Assembly (NCBI GenBank): GCA_014529385.2
Contig: CM043958.1
Location: 79,879,025-79,943,024, forward strand
Length of the DNA: 64,000 bases
Direction: 5' to 3'
DNA from: Adiantum capillus-veneris
Lineage: Eukaryota > Streptophyta > Polypodiopsida > Polypodiales > Pteridaceae
Below, one piece after another: positions 49,959 to 61,754 of the stretch. The translations under genes and the position numbers were made by a program. Numbering within the stretch: position 1 is the first letter of the stretch; the number at the start of each line of letters is the position of its first letter. The notes under the pieces were generated by a model, which worked only from the letters and a program-made list of their open reading frames with translations, was not told where the DNA came from and did no database searches.

Positions 49959-51542
49959 GCAATCATGTTGTTAGTGTTATCTGGAGCTTTGTCATTGTAG
50001 GCCATTCTTCGACTCGCCATTGAGGAGAAGTATGCTATGATATGAAATTGGTGCTCCAATTCATTCGTCAATGGATTTGAGTAGAATTTCCTTATTGTTG
50101 ATGTAGAAGGAATATGTACAAGATGATGGTGCAAGTGTCTTTAGATTAGGGTCTAAAACCTGGATGACCAAAGGGAAAAAAACCCGGTGGGAAAAAATGC
50201 CTTTGGTATACACTCTTATTGGAGTTGAGCAGGTTGAACGTGAAGTACATGTTCATGAAAGGTGAGTGCTTGGGTGAAACACGGAAAGAGTGCCTGATGC
50301 AAGTGTCAATTATGGGACACTCTATATGCATATGAGAAATTTGTCAACAAAAGCATGCAATGTGAAAGAAGGAGATGATGGGTGTTTCGAGGAATAAATG
50401 TAGCACATGTGATATCAAAAGATGTCTCAATAGCTTCCACCTTTCCAAGAAGGGTTTTCGATGTAGAAGTTTCTCCACTCGTATCTCACTGTGCTTAATA
50501 CGTGAGTGTCTTTTGGACCTTCTCCTTCACTTCACCAGACTTAGTACTTAGACTTCGACTCTTTTGCTCACCTATACCAGCATGAGCGACACAACGTAAA
50601 TATGCTCAACTCTTCCAGCTTGAGCAGTACCTAGAATAGCTAAGATGCTTAGACCACAGAGAATATTACTTGAAGCTTTGGGACTAACACCTCACTCATT
50701 TTGTGGCTTAGCTACTCGATTCTGACTTGTATGACTTGTTGGTTGCATGTTGACACTGCTTTGTGACAAGTTCTTCGGCTGTTGTAGTGGCTGCTGAGAC
50801 ATACTTCGTGAAGTTTCATCGTTTCCCTGTACCTTCTTCTCTTGGTAGTGCTCAGGCCTCTCGTCAGTCTTTTCTTCATGTGGATTATGGATTTTTTTTT
50901 TCTTAATAATAAACAAAGAAAATCTTAAAACAACTCAACAAAAGAAAAATCATTCAAATAGAAATCTAAATGCTATGTACACTATACACATGTCCCTAGG
51001 GGCTCATATATGGATTTTGTCCCCATACTCCTCTTTAACACTACTATGAGGGCATATACTCTAAATTTCTTCAAAAAATTATCACAATAAAACGCAAAAA
51101 TTCAATGCATCTCACAAAACATTGCCCTCTAATAGTCATAATGTTAGGTTCGCATTCAGAATGCCTCCCCCCTTCCTATTTGGAGTCATCCTTTACGAAC
51201 GGGTATCGCAAGGGGTATGTATTGTGCTTGGGTAATTAAAAGTCGTGCCTCTGCAGGCCTTGTAATGTAGCCCTATTATGCATACACAGTCAATGCATGG
51301 AAAAGATTTTTGTTGTGCAAGATGTGGGTATAAGCAATTTGTTTATTGGCATTTGTTGGCGAGGCTTCCTATTCTAAGCAATGTAATGGGCTTTGAAGCT
51401 CCTGTATCGTTGCTTGATTGAAGCGACTTGCTCTCTTCTAACTGTACTGTAATTGTAGGAAGAATTGTAAGAGTTCAAGCGGCGATGCACTGACAGAAGT
51501 TTTGTTGTTCTTCTTTGGGACCCATTTCTTTGCGATTATTGG
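49959..51542 (-). other. Internal non-coding region of the non-autonomous element
   Basis: This is where pol would be expected after gag. Only short frames are present (for example 50692-50916, Lys- and Gln-rich), with no retroviral enzyme motif. Confidence 0.7.
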
Positions 51543-54500
51543 CTATTTTGTTGCTGGCTCTCGTTTGGGAACCCATACTTGCCCGTGCTTCGTTTGTGTT
51601 TGAAGAGACTTCTTTGGGATCCACCTTTTTGTTGTGTGAGTCAACAGTGGTCTTTGCTTCAGCCCTTGTACGCTTTGTTGGTGACGGGATTCAGGCTTTG
51701 AAAGTTGATACTGTGGTTGTTTTGGAATCCAAATGAATTCCTGACTTTTTTGTGTTGGAATCAACTTCTTTGGAGCCCAAACCTGAGTTGTGAAAGCTTG
51801 CGACTTTGTGATATTCTTACCCGTTCGTACACGCTTTCCTTGTTTTTGTTTTGGTGTTGGATCTTGTGATTTGTCATTAGAGATCTTTGTCTTCTTGATC
51901 CATATCTGTTTTTGGCCGATCTGGCTTTTTGGTATCCAGATTTGTCGAGCTTTTTGGCTTTGGCTTGTTGTCCTGTTATTTTGACCTGTCATGGTTGTTG
52001 TTGCTGAAGGGGTTGGTGATAGTGATGGCCTGAGTTGATGATAGGGGATGTCGTAAGATTCATCACTATCGCTACTATCCTCAGCAAGGTTGACTTCTTG
52101 TACTTTCCCTTGATTTTTTGGCCGGTAGTGGAAAGTTACTGTCTGTTTGCTCGTGGGTGGTAGTTTCTTGGAGGACTTTTCTAGCCCATTGATTAGAGCA
52201 TTGTTAGCTCGTTGCTCTGGTCGTATTCCTCCTAGCTGAGTCTTTGCATCCTTATTAGAAGCCATGTATGAGGATGCTTGTGGTGGTTGTGTTTTCACCG
52301 AGGACTTTGGAATCCACTTTTGATGCACGTTATTCATGTAGCGATGACATTGATTCGCGGGTCGTTGATCTTCTTGAAGCTCGAAGTGTTCTACAGAGTC
52401 ATAGAACTCGTCATCTTCTTCATCTTTTGATTCTCCACATTTCTTTGTTTGCTCCTTATTTCGAGAGCTTGTTGATGTATGGATCTCAGGTATAGCTTTA
52501 CAATCCTTAGGTATAGCTTGGTGAAATCCCTCGAAAGAGTTATCCGTGGTATTCAATACTATCCTTGGTTCTAATGTTGGGTCTTTGAGGTTCGGTCTGT
52601 GCTCATGACTAGAATCTGGCTCTTTTAGTTCCTGGTTTGGTGGGATTACTTGTGTAGGCATGACAAGGATCACATCCTCAGGTTTTGCAACTGGTGGTTC
52701 TAGTAAAGCTTGGGCTGTTTGAATCATTTTATGGCACATTTCAAATTTTTGCTTTTCTAGTTCCGCATAGGGATATGTCATCCACCCGTGTTCTTGGGTT
52801 TGGTTGTTTTTGAGCCTTTCATCATAGGCTTTCAAGAGGGCATCTAATGTCTCATTAACCTTCTCTGCCAACACAGATCCTCCTGAACTAGCACTTCTCG
52901 GTTTCTCATCCTTGGATGGTTCCTCTAGAGGTTTAACCATCTATGTAAGAGAAGGTGCTTCCTTTTCCTCATGTTGTTTTATCTTCTCCTCAACTTTGGT
53001 AAGCTTCTCAACTAGGGATTTTTGCTCTCGTTCCCTGCGTGATTTCATCCTAGTCTTTCTAGCTTTCCAACTATTTTGTTTGCTCTGGGTTTTCTGACTA
53101 GGTGCGTTTGTCTTTGGTCCATCATCTGTCTTTGGACTCATGTCACTTTCCGTGTTCTTTGTCTCTGGATTCTCATCAGCTTTCTTTTGAGCTTGTGCTC
53201 TCGTAACTACTTGAACTGGTACGACATTTTCATTTTTTGAGCTACTAGATAGCTGAACAATCCCTGATACATTTGTCGTGATTTTCCTGATTTGGTTTGG
53301 GTTTTTCGGGCAATCGGGGATCAAGTGAGTGATGCCACACTCAAGACAATAGACATTTACTTCAATGATCTCCGTATGAGGACATTGTTTCACTAAGTGG
53401 TTGTCACGACTTTTGTGACAATCTGTCTCTGGTTGAAGAGATTCTTTTAGCATTTCCTCTTGGCTATAAGCAAGCTTTGACCTAGATAAGCCGCTATTTT
53501 CAATGAATCGCAATGTCCTTTCGTCCATTTCATACCTTGTTTCTTTCGACTGAAACCCAGGAGGTGGAGGTTATACCGGCCTCACCACTCCATGTGTTTC
53601 TCTCACATTTTGTTGCTTCGAAGGGTAGTACTCACTTTGGTTGCGATACCACATTGTCTCTGGTACTGGCATTGGTTTATTTGATGCTTCCATCATTGGA
53701 ATGTATCTCATTTCTATCTGCATTCTAGCATCTGGCAGCGGAGGTTGTTGTCCTAAGACAAGTAGTGGCCTTAAAACTCCTACTGGTCTTGGCGCATTCC
53801 CCGTAATGTATCTGGGTGGAGTAGGTGCTTCTGGAACAGGTTGTACATACCTCTCCCTAGCATTTTCCATGCTATAATAGCACTCTTACCCCGTATGGTT
53901 TGTCCATTTTCTCTCAATTTCACACCACTTCGGCTCTCCCGAATCAGACCTTACAAGAGGAATCAACCTCTTGACCAAGTCGTCGATAAGCTTTTCTTGA
54001 TCAATAGGTGTCGTTGGCTTGGCAATGGACTCACTTATCTGTGAAACATTGTGCTGAGAGGATGTGTCATCTCCTTCACTCTTTAAGTCCTTTTCTTTGT
54101 ATGCCTCATAGTTATCCACTAGATAAAGAGCTTCTTTGATCAACTCGTTTAGCGTCATCCTCCTTATCATATGCAGATCCTTCTGAAGGCCCTCATCTCT
54201 CATTCCCTGGATAAAGATCAGCATCAGTCGTGCTTGCGTAGGTAATTCCGCTCTCGGACAGAGCTTAACATATCTCTTGAGCCGTAATGATGCTTTGCGT
54301 ACTGATTCATTCTCTTTCTGTTTGAATCTATGGATTTGCGAGACCATGTTGTGAGCAATGCCTTTTGGCGAGAATTCTTCAATAAACTCCTCAAACAACT
54401 CATCTAGGGTCTCAAAATCCCATTTTTGCACCGAGTTGAACCATGTAGCTGCATCATCTTCTAGAGTCAATCAAAATCTCGCAAACTGTGTCGCAAAATC

Positions 54501-55115
54501 TGAAACTTCCTCTTCTCTAATCACTCTTCTAAAAGCCGCTACGTGATCTCTCGGATCTTTATCTCCGTAGTATTTTCTGTTTACCCATTTTTGGACTTGG
54601 GATGGTCTAACTCGTCGATTGTCTACAAGTCTAACCACAGACTCTCCCAATCCTTCTCTCGTTATCGCTCTTGAAGGGAATCCTGGTGGCTCTCTTCTTG
54701 GAATTCCTATAGGAATTTTCGTGTTTGGTGGAGACATTTGCGGTCCTTCATTGACCAAATATCCACCTCTTTCTAGTATAGTCTGTGGATTTGTGCTTTC
54801 TACAACTCTGTATTCTCGTCCATACTTGTCGACAACTATAGATCTCCATTGACAGTCAACTCCGTATGTGTAGACATATAAGAGCTTGTAATCCGTTATC
54901 TCTTCTAGGTATGGATTTGATCACCTATAAAGATTGACCTCATTGTCGTCAATGTATCTATATAGTCCTTCATTCTCATGACCAATCATCCAAACTCTCT
55001 CAACAAGATGGATCTTTATCAATTGCAAGTTTGGAAGATCCATTGTGGGAGGATATTCCTCTATCGTCGGGATCTCCAAGCTTGTGTAAGCTGCGCTTGA
55101 ATGTAGGGTAGACAT
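51543..55115 (-). pseudogene. Gag-type frame of about 1190 codons with five stops and a W-x-P-K repeat tail
   Basis: The frame starts at ATG 55115 (MSTLHSSAAYTS) and stays in one phase to the stop at 51543, interrupted by stops at 54921, 54471, 53886, 53571 and 52941. 54480-54170 is a Ty3-type Retrotrans_gag domain (DDAATWFNSVQKWDFETLDE, then RFKQKENESVRKASLRLKRY). 53430-53310 carries two knuckle-like motifs (CHKSRDNHLVKQC, with one Cys lost, and CLECGITHLIPDC). The last part is basic and Gln/Lys-rich and has at least seven W-x-P-K-like motifs: one near 52315 and six between about 51945 and 51545 (WIPKSQ, WIKKTK, WAPKKL, WIPKQP, WIPKKS, WVPKRE). No protease motif follows. Two stops (54471, 54921) fit CGA to TGA. 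The role of the tail is unknown; nucleic-acid binding is a guess from its charge. Confidence 0.88.
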
Positions 55116-57020
55116 GATTTCTGGGCTTAAGAGCTTTTGCTTGGTTCAAGTAGTCTTAGTCCACTGTGTTCAAGTTCTTTGGTTAGGGAAAAGTCGAAAC
55201 TATGTCCAAAACCGCAACTGTTTTGTCACAATTCTCGCAAATTGTCGCTTTCTGACACCCCTAACTTGCGGATGTATTTTAAGGCCTTAAACGATGTTTT
55301 TTTTCTAAGTTGAACTAAATGGTATGGCCTCAAAATACCGTCTGTGAAAGTTATGGCCAAAACAGTGAAATGCAGTTTAGAATGGTCAAAATGAGTCCAA
55401 ATTCAATTTTGAAAAAAGATTTGGGATCTCTGTGACACTGTGAACACTTCTATATGGTCAAAGGTACACTTGGACCCTAAAACTGGCCTAATGACATCCT
55501 ACGTGTAGGATGTCTATATGCTCAAATTTAACAAAATTTGGTCTAGAGACTCCCCTTAAGTCCAGCAACACAATGGTATGCTCAGAATTTCATTTGGACC
55601 TAAAAATGGCCTTGAGACATTCTACGCGTAGGATGTCTTTTTGCTCATAATGACTTGAAATTTTCACCCCAGCTTCTCCTTGATGTGCTGATCACAGTGG
55701 TGTGCCCATAGGTTGGTTTGGAGTCCTAAATCAAGCTGGAGACATCCTACACGTAGGATGTCTTTTTGGCCTGTTTGACCCCAGACTTGTCCCACAGCTT
55801 CCCCTTGATGTCAGTAACCCAGTGGTATGCTTAAAATTTGGTTTGGATTTCAAAGTCCCAAATTTTAGCTGTTCTTGCCTTTTTCAGTCAAAAATGCTAA
55901 AGTCTGTTCAATCTTCCCTTTCACTGACCCAAATGAGATGAAATTTATCACATGCACTCAATACAACATTTAGAACATGCGTATGGAGTCATCCTATGGT
56001 TTGGTCTCAAAATTAGGCCTTAGACACAATTTGGGTAGGATGTCTGGCAATTCTCGTCTTTTGGCTTTGATCTGTCAAAATTTGGTCAAATTTTCACTTT
56101 CCAGGTGAAAATAGGGTAAAACCTACCTTCTGAACACACTGGTAACCTCAGATTTTCAAAAAAAATGCCAGATCACCCTGTAGACATCCTACGCGTAGGA
56201 TGTCTACTGTTGATTTTTTCAGACTGAAGTGTCCCTGATGCTTCCTTATGCTCTCAGCAAGTGCAAGTATGCTTCACAATTGCAAAAACATGCAAAAATC
56301 ACTCAATTTAAGCCTTTTCTGAAATTTTACGTTTTCTGACTCCGCCTTTTGGCTTTTGGTCAACAAAAGTAGGGAAAAACACCCAAGTCATTATGTTACT
56401 AGGGTAAAACCTACCCTCTGAACACAATGGTGCAGTCATAATTTTCAAATTTGGTCTCCAAAACCCCCTTGAGACATCCTAAGCGTAGGATGTCTATGTT
56501 TACAGAATTGCAGGTTTTCTTCACAGAACCCTTGCAAATGCTCTTTTATATGCACAACATCAGTCAGTCATACAAAAATATCCACAAAAGCTTGTTTAAT
56601 GCATTTTTACCCCCAAAAGCACACTTTTCCGTGATTTCAAATGCAATCAAGCACTTTAGCAAATAATTCAGTGCCGAATAGCTCTAGATCAGAATCGGAT
56701 CACTTACCCAAAGCTACTCCTACAAATCATATGGGGTTTTGCGTCTATGAGTAGAAAAACGCTTCACTGCCACACACGGACTAGTAAACGCTTTTATCAC
56801 CTCACAAATCACTCGACCACCAACAACTACTCTAATCCACAGATCCTAACTAAACCTATCTAGTCGCAGACCCTCGGCAAGACACACGCTTCCTGGCTAT
56901 CCACTTGATCACAGAATATCCTCTTCCGGATCCACTTAAGAAAAACGCTTTCTTTAGCCGAAACTAAATCAAGCAACCATCACACGAGTGTTAGTAGGAA
57001 ACCTACTTAGGTCCTTGTGT
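55116..57020 (-). other. Long leader of the non-autonomous element with a palindrome array
   Basis: About 1.9 kb between primer site and gag ATG without coding similarity. The part from 55440 to 56500 is a degenerate tandem repeat (roughly 125-160 bases per unit) whose best-kept part is the palindrome listed separately. Phrases such as CAGTGGTATGC and CTTCCCCTTGATGT recur between palindromes. Confidence 0.75.
55493..56495. repeat. Six palindromes of the AGACATCCTACG / CGTAGGATGTCT type
   Basis: Copies are at 55493-55514, 55615-55638, 55740-55763, 56022-56045, 56182-56205 and 56472-56495. The copy at 56182 is a perfect 24-bp palindrome, and 55740 is perfect except for its two central bases. 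The copies at 55615 and 56472 have one mismatched pair. 55493 has 10-bp arms. At 56022 only the right arm is kept. Start-to-start distances are 122, 125, 282, 160 and 290 bases. A related half-site (ACGCGTAGGATGACAG) lies in the LTRs near 57360 and 48495. In RNA each could form a stem of up to 10 pairs. Confidence 0.93.
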
Positions 57021-57037
57021 CCCCGGCAGCGGCGCCA
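57021..57037 (-). other. Primer-binding site (tRNA-Asp type) of the non-autonomous element
   Basis: The minus strand reads TGGCGCCGCTGCCGGGG next to the 5' LTR. The plant tRNA-Asp complement is TGGCGCCGTTGCCGGGG, so there is one mismatch. This primer is common in plant Ty3/Gypsy elements and differs from the Copia elements here. Confidence 0.88.
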
Positions 57038-57038
57038 A

Positions 57039-57967
57039 TGTTGGAGCATGCAAACACTACCTAGATCAACATAATGTCAATCGAGGACACAGATGACACG
57101 ATAGGCACACGGAGGAAATCTCTTTAGCTGTTAGGCTGAGACCATCCTACACATACAACACTCTGGAAGGCCAACTAAACTACAATCAAGAACCTCACTG
57201 CTCTCAACTACACCACCTAGCCACATACACACATACGGAAGGTAACTCACCTAATCATGCCAGATTCATACGAAACTTAAGGAACACCATCCCCTCACTA
57301 GGATACACATGTCCCTAAGCTTCTGCACTCAAAACCCTCACTCTAAACCCATCTGGAAAAACGCGTAGGATGACAGAGCCAAATTTTGAAAGTGCCCGAA
57401 ACTGAAATTTATGAGTACCTATGCGTAGCTTATGTCGCCACGATTATATAGACTACTAGCACGCAGAAAACAGACATCGTTTGATACACTTACGACCACA
57501 AATAGCTCGTAGATGCGTCGGCGTGTGCACTTCGTCTCACGTGGAATGCTTGGTGTCGTCGCGTAGCTCTCCTCGAGCCTACAACAATGGTGCAGTCAGA
57601 TCTCCAATGCATTGAGCGAGCCGGGCGTAGCGAGAGGATGAAGGTCACGCTCACTCTCTTTCTCTCTCACACACAGTAGACGGCAGCGCTAAGTTTTGAT
57701 TATGATTAAAAGTCTCCTTTACAAAATGACCTAGGTACCTTATATACTAAGGCTACCTTAGGTTTAACCAAAAATGGGGTTGAAAGGGTCAAATGGCTTT
57801 GTATTAACAATCTGGAAGTGCCATTGCACCCCGGCTTCTGAAACTAGAATAACTACTCATTACAAATGACGTTTATAGCCATAATCTGCAGCATTTCATA
57901 ACTCGCAAAAGATAAGACTTTGGTACGAAACTTGAGTTATGTTGTGTTGTTGACCCAGCGGTCAACA
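57039..57967 (-). repeat. 5' LTR of the non-autonomous element
   Basis: On the plus strand it runs from TGTTGGAGCATGC to GGTCAACA. It is followed by the target duplication CACTA (57968-57972). Confidence 0.92.
57738..57746 (-). promoter_or_regulatory. Putative TATA box in the 5' LTR
   Basis: The minus strand reads TATATAAGG. It is the only strong TATA-like motif in the LTR and is conserved in the 3' LTR. Transcription from here would produce the gag RNA. Confidence 0.55.
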
Positions 57968-60900
57968 CACTAGTTTTCAGCTTTGGAAGAAACAAATGCA
58001 TGATATGCTTGTCCAAAAGAAGCAAAATTTGCCTATTGCCTATGAGGCTAGAACTGAAGATATGCACATGAATTAGTTTCAGTGGGAGGAGCTTGATGAG
58101 CTATGCAGGTCTACAATCAAACTGCACCTTGGTGAGTCGGTGTACTTTTCAGTGTCAGAATGCGAGACTGCTCATACTTTATGGTAGAAATTATGCAACA
58201 CTTACAAAAAGGATACGGCTAGCAATAAGGTTTTCCTGATGCGAAAACTTTTCAACCTTCGTATGAAGGAGTTAGCTAGTGTTGCCCATATCAATGATTT
58301 TGATTCTCTATTTGCCAAGATTCGTGCACAGCGTATGACCATTGATGATGAGATGAAAAAAATCTTTTTTCTTTGTTTATTGCCACCCTCTTGGGATATC
58401 TTTTGCACAACTATTAGTAACTCTGCTTCTAATGGTACGCTAAAATACGATGATGTTACTAGTGCACTTTTGTAAGAGGAGATGCGTCAAAAGACCATGA
58501 CTAGATCGCTTTATGGTGAATCTCATTATGTGCAAAGGGATGATAAGCAATGCAAGGAACGTTCTTCGCAATGTGAGTCAAGAAAGAGGGCAATAGAGAT
58601 GCACCAAAGGGTAGATCAAAGTCTCATGGTCGTCACAATGTTCAATGCCATTGTTGTGATAAGTTTGATCACATAACGAAGGATTGTTATGCTTGAAAGC
58701 ATGACAAAGAGAAGGGCAAAGGTAAAGGCAAAGATCATGATGATGAAGAGGAGAAACCGAAGAGTTCGATGAAGATTGAAGAACTGAACATAGTTCAGGA
58801 TGATAGTGATGCGCAAGACATTAATAATGTTGATTGAGAAAATTGATGTCTTTTATGATGCACATGAAACTCTATCTTGGGTAGAGTTCTATGCCAGTTG
58901 AACTCCTTGTTGCATGTCACACCTCATAGGTATTGGTTTACTACATACGAGAAAACCATTGGTTTTGTTACACTTGGTGACAGTTACTCTCGTGACATTG
59001 TTGGCATAGGTGATAGTGCCATAATTATGGCTCATGCAAAGAAGTATATCATCCATAATGTGCGTCATGTTCCAGCCTTGACACGCATCCTAATTTTTGT
59101 TGGACATCTTGATGACTTGGGCTACAAAGTCACTTTTCATCAGCAGTCTTGGCGTGTTGCAAAGGATCATCTTATTATAGCCCATGGTTCTAAAGTTGGT
59201 TCACTTTATCCTCTTTATGTATCTGATAAAAATAATGTTGTTTCTGTAACCGAGCTGCCAAACGTTGCTTTGTGGCATAGCCGGTTAGGACATGTGACAA
59301 AGAAGGGAATGGAGACATTCTCTCGTTTGGGCTACTTACCGTCTTTGTCATTTTTTTATTTTCCCGTTTGTGAGCACTGTCAATATGAAAAGCAAACATG
59401 GACACATCGTACACATTCTTTTGACAAAGAAAGAAAACCCTTAGAGCCTATGCACAGTGATTTATGTGGGCCTATGCCTTCTAAATCCCATGGTGATGTG
59501 TCTTATTATGTTACATTCATTGACGATGCAACATGGTATGTTTGGGTCTACTCCTTGAAGTCTAAAGATGAAACCTTTTCTTGCTTCAAGAAGTCATCTA
59601 GTGTTGAAACCCAGTCTGAACATAAGTTGAAAGCTTTGCGCTTAGAAAATGGTGGAGAATATGTCTCCAAAGAGTTTACAGAATTTTGTTCAAGTAGGGG
59701 AACTAAGCGTGAGTTTACAACTTCTTATACCTGTGCACAAAATGGTGTTGCACAACGAATGAATAGGACCATCCAAGAGCGGATTATGTCTATGCTATCA
59801 CAAGCTAATTACCACAAGTATTTTGGACTGAAGCATTATACACAAACGTGTACTTGATCAATAGATCACCACATGCTTCATTACAGTCTTGTGTACCTTT
59901 GAAGTTATGGTCAGGATATAAATTGTCTTATGAAAAACTCCACACATTTAGCTGTGAAGGTTATGCACATGTACCCAAGGAGTTGCGTGCTAAGCTAGAT
60001 CCTAAGTGCAAGAAATGCATTTCATTGGCTATGATGCAAATGGTCAATTTGGCTATCGTTTATGGGATTCGAAAAGTCGATCATTGATCTGTAGCAGTGA
60101 TGTTGTCTTTAATGAGACTAAGATGCATAGACAGCTAGTGAAAGAGGTTGAATTTTGGAAAGTGACATTTTTTGATGTATCACCTCCTGTCTAAACAGCT
60201 CCCGAGCCACTTACTACACAGGCTAGTACGAGTTCTGATTAGCCATGGAGATCTCAAAGAGTCTCAGATCCGCCAGAATGTTTTGTTTCAGGTGTGGATT
60301 TTGTTTTGCTGACAGATAGTGGTGAGCCTTCTTGTTACAAAGAGACTATGCTAGCCAATGATAAGGTTCAATGGGAATATGCTATGAAGAGGGAGCTGTC
60401 CAGTATTGCAAAGTACAAAACATGGGAACTTGTTCCATTGCCAAAAGGTAGGAAAGCATTGCCTTGTAAATGGGTTTACAAGAAGAAGATTGACAATTAC
60501 AAAGATGGTTTAGTGGCCAAAGGTTTCAAGCAATAATATGGTGTCGATTTCCAGGAAATCCTTTCTCCAGTGGTCAAGATGACCACACTGAGAACGTTGC
60601 TTGCTTTGGTTGCCATTGAAGATATGGAGCTTGATCAAGTGGATGCCATTACAGCTTCTTACATGGTGATCTCGAGCAAGAGATTTATATGCAGCAACCT
60701 GAAGGGTTTGTGCTAAAGGGCAAGGAACATTTGGTCAAGCTTCCGAAAAGTCTCTATGGCTTGAAGCAATCATCCAGAAAATGGCATCAAAAGTTTGATG
60801 CATTTATGCGTTCCCTAGGCTATAAGCGCAATAATGAGGATCCATGTCTTTACATGAAAAGACAACCCAATGGACAACTTATTATGCTTATCATGTATGT

Positions 60901-61390
60901 AGATGACATGCTTATTGCTGGTCATTCCAAGAAGGACATTGAAAACTAACCTGAAAAGTCAAATTGACATGAAAGATTTGGGTGAAGCCAATCACATTTT
61001 GGGTATGCACATTACTCGTGACCGTAAGAAGAGGCTGTTGTACCTTTCTCAAAAAGAGTATGTGCACAAGGTTCTTGATCGTTTCAACATGCAAAAGGGG
61101 AAGGCTTTGAGTACTCCATTGCTTGCATGTTTGAAACTTAGTAAGAACGACTATCCCAAATTTTTTGAGGAAAAAGATGCGATGGCTAAGGTTCCTTATG
61201 CTTCAGCTTGTGGTAGTCTCATGTAGGCCATGGTGGCTACAAGACCTGACATTGCACATGCAGTGGGAGTTGTCAACAGATTTATGTCTATCCCCTGTAA
61301 AAAACATTGGGATGTTGTCAAGTGGATTCTCAGATACTTGAGTGGCATTGTTATTCATGGAATTCTCAAAGAGAAGTTAGAACACCTCCT
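57968..61390 (+). pseudogene. Copia-D gag-pol, remainder
   Basis: Gag resumes with SFQLWKKQMHDMLVQKKQNL and continues to 58460. A knuckle (CHCCDKFDHITKDC) lies near 58648-58690. The protease is no longer legible around 58890. The preintegrase segment (LWHSRLGHVTKKGME) and integrase are at 59270-59830: HSDLCGP, then LENGGEY and NGVAQRMNR, so the second Asp is Glu (59645-59647) and the catalytic Glu is Gln (59753-59755). RT runs from 60340 with KWVYKKK, QQPEGFVLKGKEHLVKLPKS, an intact YVDDM near 60897, and RPDIAHAVGVVNRFMS. There are frameshifts near 60655 and 60945 and several stops. RNase H is lost after RYLSG. Confidence 0.87.
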
Positions 61391-61754
61391 TCTCTTGCCA
61401 TTGTTATTGAATACTTCTTCAAAACCCACTTTGGCATGTCAAAAGTTTTGGTTTACAGAGCACATAGAGTGGGTAAGCAAGGAGCTCGTTGCTCAAGAGA
61501 ACAGCCCATTGTATGCCCATACAGGATGAGACCAAATGAAAAATTATCCTTGATAATAGTTGGATCTATTTGAGGGATACAAAATGTTTTGTATGTGAAG
61601 ATCGCACTATTAAACAATGAAATATGTGTTGCAAGGCATATGAGGAGAGAAATAAGAAAAACAAGGAGATCTCTCATGAAGAAAATGTGCCCAAGGAGGA
61701 GGCAAGTCCCTCGAGCAAATAGGAATGCACAACCTATGAGGTCGAGTTACAATT
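61391..61754. other. Junction between Copia-D and the right-hand LINE
   Basis: No LTR and no recognisable domain. The last part reads a short Lys/Glu-rich frame directly upstream of the endonuclease, possibly the LINE's own sequence. Confidence 0.5.

Noticed and set aside
55493-56495. Palindrome array as a CRISPR-like array
   Set aside because: This is plant nuclear DNA inside an LTR element. The spacing is irregular and long (122-290 bases) and intervening segments are related to each other, unlike spacers.
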